Source: Nitrospirota bacterium
GTDB taxonomy: Bacteria; Nitrospirota; Nitrospiria; SBBL01; JAADHI01
Assembly (NCBI GenBank): GCA_029261155.1
Contig: JAJDBW010000012.1
Span: 1 to 35,803, forward strand
Length of the DNA stretch: 35,803 nucleotides
Reading direction: 5' to 3'
The notes beneath the pieces are model-generated. The model saw only the letters and a program-made list of their open reading frames with translations. It searched no databases and was not told the DNA's origin. Position 1 is the first letter of the stretch, and each line of letters begins with the position of its first letter. Of the stretch, positions 17,153 to 24,239 are shown one piece after another. Position numbers and translations under genes: made by a program.

Positions 17153-17181
17153 ATCATATTGCAAGCAATTTATTTTGTCAA
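17153..17181 (-). promoter_or_regulatory. Strong promoter with ~190-base leader for the cupredoxin-like gene
   Basis: TTGACA (17181-17176, perfect) and TATGAT (17158-17153, five of six) are separated by 17 bases on the minus strand. Transcription would start near 17146, leaving about 190 untranslated bases before the ATG at 16952. The leader contains a small hairpin (AAGGC/GCCTT) and two tiny ATG-initiated frames but no riboswitch I recognise. Confidence 0.75.
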
Positions 17182-17220
17182 GACGGTTTTTAAGCTTCGC
17201 AGTATAAAAAAAGATAGATC

Positions 17221-17258
17221 AAAAAAGGAGACTCTCCCTGCAATATCAAGGAGATCCT
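17221..17258 (-). terminator. Likely terminator of the 17246-17632 gene
   Basis: Reading leftward, AGGATCTCC pairs with GGAGA and TCCT (3-base bulge) around a 12-base loop and is followed by six T (A-run 17221-17226). The stem overlaps the stop codon of the minus-strand gene, separating it from the promoter of the next gene. Confidence 0.55.
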
Positions 17259-17632
17259 GTTTCGGTTTCGTTAGGAAATTTTGAGACAATTTGTGCATAA
17301 CGGGCATCGAAGGCTTCCTTGGGCGTTTGAGCAAGTTGTTCCCAGAGATATTCTTGTTTTAGGGCTGCAACGGCTCCGACAAGTTGTTTGCGTGTCGGGT
17401 ACTCAAACGGTGCGCCGAGTTTGGCGAAAATTTGGCTAGCCTTTTCTCGCATTTCAATGGCTTTGGCCTCTCGCCAATCCGCTTGTTCACGCTCGGTCGA
17501 GGTGGTCTTTTCATTTTCTTGAAGTGCAATGAGGAGGGCCGCCATCAACAGATCTCGAATTGTGTTTGGCGAGAGATTCTTCTTCGCCAGCTTTTGTTGG
17601 ATAAAACCTTCCGGATCCTGAATCTTAATCAC
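17246..17632 (-). CDS. Hypothetical helical protein
   Basis: I do not recognise the family. From the GTG at 17632 the product is 128 residues, begins VIKIQDPEGF (Met replacing Val), and is predicted from composition to be largely alpha-helical, with charged Glu/Arg/Lys-rich stretches and no signal peptide or membrane span. The frame remains open to a TTG at 17677. The -10 box of a good promoter (17657-17686) falls inside that extension, so the start must be downstream; GTG at 17632 is the first standard candidate. The ribosome site (AGAGAG) is poor. It is followed by a terminator and a separately promoted secreted protein, so no functional link is implied. Confidence 0.65.
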   Translation of the reverse strand: MIKIQDPEGFIQQKLAKKNLSPNTIRDLLMAALLIALQENEKTTSTEREQADWREAKAIEMREKASQIFAKLGAPFEYPTRKQLVGAVAALKQEYLWEQLAQTPKEAFDARYAQIVSKFPNETETGSP

Positions 17633-17656
17633 CTCTCTCTGATGTGGTTTTTTTTG

Positions 17657-17686
17657 ATTATAGCAAAGGGAAGCCAAGGGTCACAA
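17657..17686 (-). promoter_or_regulatory. Promoter of the 17246-17632 gene
   Basis: Minus-strand TTGTGA (17686-17681) and a perfect TATAAT (17662-17657) are 18 bases apart. The predicted transcript starts near 17650, about 18 bases before the GTG at 17632. Confidence 0.6.
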
Positions 17687-17783
17687 ATCTATTTAAGTGC
17701 TTGGGCAACGATGTATGCCATGCCTTAACTTGAATGACTGACTCGAATTGACAGCTGTGGGCCGTTCTGTCACCATACTCATC

Positions 17784-18773
17784 ATGTCGAAAAAATCCTT
17801 TTTTAAGCCATTTTTTTTCTTTCTTCTTGTTCTTTATTTTGCAGGCCCTCCTATTAATACTTTCGCAGAAACCACAGCCCCCCCCGTCCTTGAAGAGGAA
17901 GCGGTAAGTTTTTATTCCGATCGTTTTATCTTTAGGGGGAAAGATATCGACGATCTTATCATGGTTGTTTTTGTTTTTGAGCGCGGGCGGGAGGAGAGCC
18001 GATATTTCGGGCAATTTTTCGGCGCCGTTTTTGAGAAAAACCACTGGTCTCTTCTCGAAGGAAATGATCGATACCCTTATCGCCCCGAAGCCCTTGCCCT
18101 GATTCAACCTTCTTATTATGCAAATGCAAAAGGCACGCGCACATCGGGGTTTGTCCTCGGATATGACGGTGGAGATTTCACGATTAAAATGTCGAGCGGC
18201 GCGGTTGAAGCGTTCTATACGCCCAGTGACGGGGAAACAATTAAAAATGACATCGGTATTTCAGAGGCGGTGGTCACCCTGCATGGAAAAGACTACTGGG
18301 GTGACCTTATCCACGAGTCGCTGATTTGGAACAAGTTCAACAGTTTGACCCGGCATCGCCATCTCTACAAGTCGTATCAGGGCTTTTATCTAAAAAGCGA
18401 CAGTGGGATGCAGATCCATTTCCATCAAAACAAGGCAGACCGGGAGGCTTTTTTTAAGGAAACCCAGCTTACCGAAACCCTTCAATCCGAAGGCGGCGCC
18501 ATCCTTCTCAATAAAAAAATAATCTATACCTTTGATCCGCCCATCATGATTAGCGAACTGGATAAGAAAACGCCGCCTTTTTCGGTTTATAAAGTGCCCA
18601 GCCGCTGGCACGTTGAAACCACATCGGATATTGGAGAACTGCTTCTTTGGACTCGTGGCGAAACCGCAATGAATTGGTTAGTGGGTGGATATCACCTCAT
18701 GGCGATAGAAGGCCTGGCAAAAAATGGCGAAAAGGAAGAACGGGTTTGGGGTTTTGCAGAGTATTTCCCCTAA
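17784..18773 (+). CDS. Secreted hypothetical protein (possible lipocalin/AttH-like fold)
   Basis: The 329-residue product starts MSKKSFFKPFFFFLLVLYFAGP, a signal peptide with likely cleavage near TFA-E (about 28-29). The mature part is beta-rich with many aromatic residues (YWGDLIHESLIW, HRHLYKSYQGFY, MQIHFHQNK) and ends VWGFAEYFP. The overall style, with paired aromatic strands and a closing G-x-A-E-Y, faintly recalls AttH/CrtC-type lipocalin-like hydratases, but no catalytic residues can be assigned. The frame extends to a TTG at 17748; I chose ATG 17784 because it starts the signal peptide and because the TTG coincides with a perfect -35 TTGACA (17748-17753). Convergent with the AI-2E gene. 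Confidence 0.72.
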   Translation: MSKKSFFKPFFFFLLVLYFAGPPINTFAETTAPPVLEEEAVSFYSDRFIFRGKDIDDLIMVVFVFERGREESRYFGQFFGAVFEKNHWSLLEGNDRYPYRPEALALIQPSYYANAKGTRTSGFVLGYDGGDFTIKMSSGAVEAFYTPSDGETIKNDIGISEAVVTLHGKDYWGDLIHESLIWNKFNSLTRHRHLYKSYQGFYLKSDSGMQIHFHQNKADREAFFKETQLTETLQSEGGAILLNKKIIYTFDPPIMISELDKKTPPFSVYKVPSRWHVETTSDIGELLLWTRGETAMNWLVGGYHLMAIEGLAKNGEKEERVWGFAEYFP

Positions 18774-18819
18774 GGCGCTGGCCCAGGCATTTGGTCCACC
18801 GATGTCGGGGCGAACACCT

Positions 18820-19932
18820 TTATTCGGCAGGCCCTTTGTAGAGTATGGAATTTCGGTAAGACGCCGCCAGCGCTTTTAAAAGCACTACAACAATCGCCGC
18901 GCCCGGCACCGCAAGCAAAATACCCACAAATCCGAACAAGTCTCCTCCAATGTAAACGGCGAGTACAATCGATAGTGGGTGCAGGCCGACTTGCTTGCCC
19001 ATGACCATGGGTGCGATCAAGAGACCCTGAATCGCTTGGACAGCGCTAAAAAAAAGCAGGACGTAAAGTGGATGAATGAAATCTTGGAATTGCAGGGCGG
19101 CGATCGATAGAGAAAAAACCAAGCCGATCGCAAAACCGACATAGGGCACAATTTCTCCGACTGCGGCGACAATGCCGAGCAAGGGGGCAAAATCCACACC
19201 GATGAAGGCGAGCCCAAGGCCGTAGACCATCCCCAGTAATAGGATAATTAAAAGCTGTCCTCTTAAGAAGCCGCTCAGCATCCGATCAATGTCTTTCATG
19301 ATTGCATGAATGCGATTTCGGTGTCGGAAAGGCACATAGCCCATCAACTTCGTTTTCATGAGATCGAAATCGCGTAACAAATAATAAAATATAAAAGGGA
19401 TTACGATCAGGTTCGCAACGGCCGCCAGCATCCCCACCGTATTGGTGAAAAAGGTCATTGCAAAAGAGGTGACGGGCTTGAAGATGACCGGTGCTTCTTT
19501 TTTGAGGTGAGGCAGTACGGCATCGAGCGTTTGATCAAAGGTCTTCGGAAGCTGAACCCCGAATCTATTTTCGAGCGCGGGAAACACGTCTTTCTGTAAG
19601 CGCTCTAAATAGGCCGGGAATTTTTCGAAGGCTCGGGTGCTTTGGTCTTGGAGCATGGGAATGCCGAAAATCAAGACCAAGAGGAAGATCACCAATAGAA
19701 AGGAAAAGATCAGCCAAATGCTCGCATACCTCGGAAAGTTCTTTTTTTCAAGCAGATCAATGATGGGATCGAAGGCGTAGGCCAGAATGAGGGCAATGAG
19801 GATGGGAAGAAAGATGCTCTTCGATAAATAGAGCAAGCCTATTCCCAGGACGGAAAGACCGATCCAACCGAAAGGCATCATCCAGACCGGGGGCGCGATT
19901 TGCTTTTTGTTATCACTCAAGATAAACGCCAT
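18820..19932 (-). CDS. AI-2E/PerM family transporter
   Basis: The 370-residue membrane protein shows the family layout. Paired N-terminal helices (about 20-60) and a third at about 68-90 precede a hydrophilic region of about 60 residues (about 95-155). Further spans include the conserved cluster GIVAAVGEIVPYVG, and a long C-terminal helix pair ends the protein. IQGLLIAPMVMGKQVGLHP is the conserved PerM-type segment. Members export autoinducer-2 or act as Na+/H+ exchangers or permeases of unknown substrate; the sequence alone does not decide. No clear Shine-Dalgarno precedes the ATG. It is 46 bases from the convergent upstream gene. Confidence 0.92.
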   Translation of the reverse strand: MAFILSDNKKQIAPPVWMMPFGWIGLSVLGIGLLYLSKSIFLPILIALILAYAFDPIIDLLEKKNFPRYASIWLIFSFLLVIFLLVLIFGIPMLQDQSTRAFEKFPAYLERLQKDVFPALENRFGVQLPKTFDQTLDAVLPHLKKEAPVIFKPVTSFAMTFFTNTVGMLAAVANLIVIPFIFYYLLRDFDLMKTKLMGYVPFRHRNRIHAIMKDIDRMLSGFLRGQLLIILLLGMVYGLGLAFIGVDFAPLLGIVAAVGEIVPYVGFAIGLVFSLSIAALQFQDFIHPLYVLLFFSAVQAIQGLLIAPMVMGKQVGLHPLSIVLAVYIGGDLFGFVGILLAVPGAAIVVVLLKALAASYRNSILYKGPAE

Positions 19933-20097
19933 TTCAAATCGGATAAATGCGTTCTTCCGGCAGCAAGTATCGTAAATCGATTGGGGGTGAGAAAGGTTCG
20001 GTCAGAATACCTGTTTAACATGTGGCCGGTAAATAAGGCTTACAAGCACAACGGAGAGGAATGATTTTCTTGGCCGACCCAGAGCGCAGGAGGATGC

Positions 20098-20460
20098 TCA
20101 AGGCTTTGGAAGCGTTTTTTTGAATAGGGGTTTAAAGGTTTTCGGCCGGAGCATTTTTATGTTGACCGCGAGAAAGCCTCCCATTGCCCCGCCGGTTCCC
20201 GCACCCAGTAAGGCCGTATCCGTTCCTCCCAGGTAGGCCGCAAGGCCGCTTCCCAACAAAATGCCGATTACGATGTATAAAAAAAAATGCTGGCCGCCCA
20301 GCCTCCAAACGATATTGCCGATTAAGCATCCAATCATGGCCATCCCTAAAATCCAAAGGAATCCGCCCAGAAAGGAGCCCACAAAGCCTCCGGTAATTCC
20401 CGTCACCAGCATGCCTGGCAGCGTTGTTTTTAAGGAATTGATTTGCACCTCAGTCGACAT
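20098..20460 (-). CDS. Small glycine-rich membrane protein
   Basis: The 120-residue product has no recognised family. A short hydrophilic N-terminus (about 15 residues) is followed by three or four hydrophobic segments (about 17-38, 38-52, 58-76, 82-100) packed with glycine. GGFVGSFLGGFLW and GAGTGGAMGGF resemble the glycine-zipper membrane proteins of bacteria. It ends in a basic tail (PKTFKPLFKKTLPKP), which predicts a cytoplasmic C-terminus. Its promoter at 20467-20495 implies an essentially leaderless transcript. It lies between the AI-2E gene and nadA, both transcribed separately. Confidence 0.7.
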   Translation of the reverse strand: MSTEVQINSLKTTLPGMLVTGITGGFVGSFLGGFLWILGMAMIGCLIGNIVWRLGGQHFFLYIVIGILLGSGLAAYLGGTDTALLGAGTGGAMGGFLAVNIKMLRPKTFKPLFKKTLPKP

Positions 20461-20466
20461 GCTCGG

Positions 20467-20495
20467 AGACTACCAAATATCAATGAGCGAGTCAA
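20467..20495 (-). promoter_or_regulatory. Promoter for the glycine-rich membrane protein (leaderless)
   Basis: Minus-strand TTGACT (20495-20490) and TAGTCT (20472-20467) are 17 bases apart. The predicted start falls at about 20461-20460, on the ATG itself, and no ribosome site is visible. Confidence 0.5.
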
Positions 20496-20654
20496 TTTTA
20501 AATCCGCTGCTTTTTGACGGAAATTGAGTCGATTACGGGTCGATTTTCCGTGTCGGACCATCTGTTCGATTCCATTGGCTAAGCCACCCGGTTTTTCAAG
20601 GTATACGCACACAATGCGGATACCCTGAGTACGGGGAAGTCGAAGTTGAAAATC

Positions 20655-20683
20655 TTGATTGCACTTTTACGCTGTGCTAGACT
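20655..20683 (+). promoter_or_regulatory. Promoter of nadA
   Basis: TTGATT (20655-20660) and TAGACT (20678-20683) are 17 bases apart. The predicted start is near 20690, 20 bases before the nadA ATG. No NadR or NrtR operator was recognised. Confidence 0.6.
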
Positions 20684-20709
20684 AAACTATTCAAATTATT
20701 GGGCTTGAG

Positions 20710-21636
20710 ATGGCTATTGCTGCTAAAGAAGAACGCTTGATCTCGCGGATCGAAAGGCTGAAGAAAGAACGCCAAGCCATTATCCTCGCGCATAACTACC
20801 AAATTGGCGAAATCCAGGACGTGGCCGATTTTTTGGGCGATTCCCTTGAACTGGCACAAAAAGCCTCCCGAACCGACGCCAAGGTTATTGTTTTTTGCGG
20901 CGTTCACTTCATGGCCGAAACCGCCGCGATTCTTTGTCCGACACAAACGGTGTTGCTTCCCGATTTATCGGCGGGATGTGGGATGTCCGAAATGATATCG
21001 GGCGATGAACTTCGGAGTATGAAAGCGGCCCATCCCGATGCGCTTGTGGTCTGCTATGTCAATTCGAGTGCGGAGGTCAAAGCCGAGTCAGACATTTGCT
21101 GCACCTCTTCGAATGCGGCCAATGTCGTGCGTTCGATTCCGGAAGACCGAGAAATTATTTTCGTTCCCGATCAATATCTCGGCGCACACGTCATGCGGCA
21201 AACCGGAAGAAATCTAATTCTGTATAATGGCTACTGTCCCACCCATTTTCGAATTATGGTCTCGGAGTTAGAAGAGACCAAAGCGGCGCACCCAGATGCG
21301 CTTGTGCTGGCGCACCCGGAATGTACCTCCGAAGTCAGTGCGCAGGCGGATCAAGTCCTCTCGACGAGCGGGATCTGTCTCGAATCAAAGAAAACGGACA
21401 AAAAAGAAGTGATTGTGGCAACCGAGCTTGGGATTTTGCATCGACTAAAAAAAGAGAATCCTGAAAAAGAATTCATCCCAGCCTGCAAGTGGTGCGATTG
21501 CGCCCATATGAAAGTGAACAATCTCGAAAATCTGCTCTGGTCACTTGAGGAAATGCGTTATCCGGTTGTTGTTGATGAAGCCATTCGATTGCGGGCAAAA
21601 AAAGCGATCGATCGGATGTTGGAGATCGGAAAGTGA
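20710..21636 (+). CDS. nadA: Quinolinate synthase NadA
   Basis: NadA condenses iminoaspartate with dihydroxyacetone phosphate to quinolinate, the first committed precursor of NAD, using a [4Fe-4S] cluster. The 308 residues include AHNYQIGEIQDVADFLGDS near the N-terminus. Probable cluster cysteines are at 90 (AGCGMSEM), 176 (GYCPTHF) and in the C-terminal CKWCDC group (259-264), with YVNSSAEVKAESD in between. Length is typical of the shorter NadA class. nadB and nadC are not in the window. A DUF2905 protein starts 10 bases after its stop and could be co-transcribed. Confidence 0.97.
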   Translation: MAIAAKEERLISRIERLKKERQAIILAHNYQIGEIQDVADFLGDSLELAQKASRTDAKVIVFCGVHFMAETAAILCPTQTVLLPDLSAGCGMSEMISGDELRSMKAAHPDALVVCYVNSSAEVKAESDICCTSSNAANVVRSIPEDREIIFVPDQYLGAHVMRQTGRNLILYNGYCPTHFRIMVSELEETKAAHPDALVLAHPECTSEVSAQADQVLSTSGICLESKKTDKKEVIVATELGILHRLKKENPEKEFIPACKWCDCAHMKVNNLENLLWSLEEMRYPVVVDEAIRLRAKKAIDRMLEIGK

Positions 21637-21646
21637 GTTAATCGCC

Positions 21647-21862
21647 ATGTTTGACATCGGACGCACCCTCATGGTTATGGGGGCTATTCTCTTTGTTGTT
21701 GGCGTGATCGTGACCTTCCTGGCCAAAGTTCCCGGTATTGGGAAGTTGCCAGGGGATATTTTAATTGAAAGAAAGAACTTTACCTTTTACTTCCCAATTG
21801 CAACCTCCATTTTGATCAGTCTCGTGCTCTCTTTATTCCTATGGTTTTTCAACCGGAGATAA
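21647..21862 (+). CDS. DUF2905 family membrane protein
   Basis: The 71-residue protein has two hydrophobic spans (about 8-28 and 46-67) joined by the signature loop KVPGIGKLPGDILIERKNFTFYFP, which defines the DUF2905 family. Function is unknown in the family. The frame is open further upstream within nadA, but ATG at 21647 gives the standard family start (MFDIGRTLMVMG) just after the nadA stop. No strong ribosome site is visible, suggesting coupling to nadA. queA follows after 66 bases. Confidence 0.88.
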   Translation: MFDIGRTLMVMGAILFVVGVIVTFLAKVPGIGKLPGDILIERKNFTFYFPIATSILISLVLSLFLWFFNRR

Positions 21863-21928
21863 GTGTTTTGATTCCATTTCCACTCGGCCATTTTTTCGAT
21901 CAAATAGAAAAAGGATAGGTGGGTCACA

Positions 21929-23023
21929 TTGACGGATTTGCTCGAAATGAAACGCAGCCAGTTTAATTATGCCCTCGACCCGGCCCTAATCGCCACCCAA
22001 CCCTTGGCTGAGCGAGACCAGTCCCGTTTACTGGTGTATCATCGTAAACGCCAGCTGATCGAACACCGTACATTTAAAGATTTGCCCGATTACCTCAAGC
22101 CGGAAGATCTCTTGGTGTTTAACAATACGCGGGTCTTTTGGGCGCGCCTGCGCGGCAAAAAAGAAAACGGCGATTCCATTGAGTTGCTTCTGTTACGGCC
22201 CTGCTTAAAAGCCCATATCAAGGAGACCGAACCTAATCTGTCTTGGGAAGTTTTGGTCAAGGGAAAACGAAAGGTTAATCTGCGGCTTTATTTCGGAGGG
22301 AGTGTTTCGGGCATCATGTCCCGCGATCTGAATGATGGCTTAGCCGAATTGACCTTTGATCTTTCCGCCAGCCCTTACCCGGATGTTTTTCGTTTTCTCG
22401 AAGTCTGGGGCGAGGTGCCGCTTCCGCCCTACATCGTTAAGCGGCGAGAGGGGCGCATGCCGAAAGATCCCAGTGATAAAACGCGTTACCAAACCGTCTT
22501 TGCCGAACACTGGGGTTCTGCAGCTGCGCCGACGGCCGGGCTCCATTTTACCAAGCCCTTGATTGATTCGATCCGATCCAAAGGCGTTCAGACGGCGACA
22601 ACGACCTTGCATATTGGACTGGATACCTTTCAACCAATTCGCAGTGAAACACTTTCGGGCCATAAGATGCATCGCGAATGGTTTCAGGTGCCGTCATCGA
22701 CTGCAACGGCGATGGAGAACACGAGAAAAAAGGGCGGAAGCGTAGTTGCGGTGGGAACGACGGTGACGCGCGCCTTAGAGAGCGCCTGTGTGCAAACGGG
22801 TCGGATTCAGGCACAAGAAGGGGAGACCGAATTGTTCATTCGACCCGGCTACCGGTTTAAGGGTGTCGATGCCTTGATTACGAACTTCCATCAACCGCTA
22901 TCCACCCTATTGGTCTTGGTGGTTGCCTTTGCCTGCGAGAAGGCGGTGGAATCAATTTATCGGGCAGCCCAGGAAAAACGCTATCGTTTTTTTAGTTACG
23001 GCGATGCGATGTTGATTTTATAA
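21929..23023 (+). CDS. queA: S-adenosylmethionine:tRNA ribosyltransferase-isomerase QueA
   Basis: QueA transfers the ribosyl part of SAM to 7-aminomethyl-7-deazaguanine in tRNA to make epoxyqueuosine. The 364-residue product shows FDYELP-type FNYALDPALIATQPL, NNTRVFWARLRGKK, GSAAAPTAGLHFT, TTLHIGLDTFQPI and NFHQPLSTLLVLV, all conserved QueA blocks. The TTG at 21929 has a suitable ribosome site (AGGTGG at 21919-21924). An ATG at 21947 (MKRSQFNY) matches the usual family start equally well, so the true start is one of these two. tgt is not in the window. Confidence 0.95.
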   Translation: MTDLLEMKRSQFNYALDPALIATQPLAERDQSRLLVYHRKRQLIEHRTFKDLPDYLKPEDLLVFNNTRVFWARLRGKKENGDSIELLLLRPCLKAHIKETEPNLSWEVLVKGKRKVNLRLYFGGSVSGIMSRDLNDGLAELTFDLSASPYPDVFRFLEVWGEVPLPPYIVKRREGRMPKDPSDKTRYQTVFAEHWGSAAAPTAGLHFTKPLIDSIRSKGVQTATTTLHIGLDTFQPIRSETLSGHKMHREWFQVPSSTATAMENTRKKGGSVVAVGTTVTRALESACVQTGRIQAQEGETELFIRPGYRFKGVDALITNFHQPLSTLLVLVVAFACEKAVESIYRAAQEKRYRFFSYGDAMLIL

Positions 23024-23118
23024 TCATATCCATATTGTTAGGGAAAGAATTATAGATGGGGAACAGCGGTTTAGGCTTTTAAATCACAGGTGGTGTACTT
23101 TGTTAAGGAGGGATTAAG

Positions 23119-23943
23119 ATGCCGGATCAGGAAGACGAGGAATTGGGCGGATTAAGAGAAATCGAAAATGATGACGTAGAAGAGGATTTCGAGCCACCCC
23201 AAAAATCATCCAATACCTTGATGATCGTCCTGCTCAGTGTCGTGGTGTTTGCCGCCCTATTTTTGTTTTTTAGAGGTGGGAATGAGGAATCCGAAGATCA
23301 GGTTAATTTAGAGCCGGAAGCTTCTCTTGTCCAGCCCGCGCCCAAAAATGAAATCGGAGATTCGATCGTTCTGCCAAAGGAAGAGGCTTTTAAAAACATG
23401 GTTGTTGAAGAGCCCCCTCCCGGCGAAATTGTTATTCGATCAGAACCGAATGAAATTAAATCGATACCGCCTGTCGCGGACAAGCTTTTACCTAATCTGG
23501 AGGACGACAAGCGTTTTTCGAATCCGCCAGATATGGAACCTGTTTTTGGAACCTTGAAGCCCGAACCGGCAAGGCCGCCTCGGCCAGAAGCGCCGCCTAT
23601 AAAAATCGAAGCGCCGAAAAAGGTTGAGGCGCCCAAAAAACCTGCCCAGGCTAAGCAGGTGATTCCCGCCGCCCCACCCAAAAAAGAAAAATCGAAAACA
23701 AAAATAGAGGTTGCGGCGCTTGGGCCCTATACCCTTCAATTGGGGGCATTCAAAGCGCAAAGCGGTGCAAACCTTTTGGTGGCGCGCCTTAAGAAGGCAG
23801 GGTATAACGCCTACATCGACGAGAATGGGAATCGACTGTTTCGGGTTCGTATCGGGGCTTATAAAAGTCGTAGCGAAGCAGGTGAAGTGGGCGATCAGAT
23901 TCGAAAATCAGAAGGTCTCGATTCCATCGTGGTGACGCGCTAA
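23119..23943 (+). CDS. SPOR-domain membrane protein
   Basis: The 274-residue protein has an acidic cytoplasmic N-terminus (about 1-32), a single membrane span (LMIVLLSVVVFAALFLFF, about 34-52) and a long Pro/Ala/Lys/Glu-rich linker (about 55-195). The C-terminal SPOR domain (about 200-274) begins YTLQLGAFKAQSGANLL and includes LFRVRIGAYKSRSEA. SPOR domains bind denuded glycan strands at the septum, so this is a probable cell-division protein of the FtsN/DedD type; which one is not resolvable. The ribosome site AAGGAGGG is strong. It converges with the short minus-strand gene that begins 3 bases beyond its stop. Confidence 0.9.
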   Translation: MPDQEDEELGGLREIENDDVEEDFEPPQKSSNTLMIVLLSVVVFAALFLFFRGGNEESEDQVNLEPEASLVQPAPKNEIGDSIVLPKEEAFKNMVVEEPPPGEIVIRSEPNEIKSIPPVADKLLPNLEDDKRFSNPPDMEPVFGTLKPEPARPPRPEAPPIKIEAPKKVEAPKKPAQAKQVIPAAPPKKEKSKTKIEVAALGPYTLQLGAFKAQSGANLLVARLKKAGYNAYIDENGNRLFRVRIGAYKSRSEAGEVGDQIRKSEGLDSIVVTR

Positions 23944-23946
23944 GGC

Positions 23947-24231
23947 TTAAAAGAGCGGGACCTTTTTTACTTTTGCCGTGTGTTGTAAAATGGTCAAGGC
24001 CGTTTGAATCCGCTGAAGACGGATGTTTCGATTGCGGATGCCCTGTATGTCGTGGGATGGAAAAGGTTCTCCCCGAAGTTCCCTCTGAATTTTACCAAGC
24101 GCCTGGAAAATATCTTTGTAACTCTCTGTTGGGATTTTTTTTAGAACGAGTGGATTGATGACTTTAAAGCCTTCGGAAATTTCCCGGACAAAAGCCGTGA
24201 GCCCTTTTCCTTCGATTTGATTGTACGCCAT
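23947..24231 (-). CDS. Small conserved hypothetical protein, divergent from dinG
   Basis: The 94-residue product begins MAYNQIEGKGLTAFVREISEG and is predicted helical, with a charged middle (KIQRELRGEPFPSHDIQGIRNRN) and a basic end. I recall similar short proteins in Nitrospira-like genomes but know no function. No signal peptide or membrane span is seen. The ATG at 24231 lies only 8 bases from the oppositely oriented GTG of dinG, so each gene's promoter must lie inside the other, or one start is misplaced. An in-frame later Met is lacking, which supports this start. Confidence 0.6.
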   Translation of the reverse strand: MAYNQIEGKGLTAFVREISEGFKVINPLVLKKIPTESYKDIFQALGKIQRELRGEPFPSHDIQGIRNRNIRLQRIQTALTILQHTAKVKKVPLF

Positions 24232-24239
24232 GCCGAACC

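Noticed and set aside
20061-20123. A 20-residue plus-strand frame (MIFLADPERRR...) in the gap before the glycine-rich membrane protein
   Set aside because: GGAGAGG is only one base from its ATG, it overlaps the 3' end of the minus gene, and it has no recognisable features.
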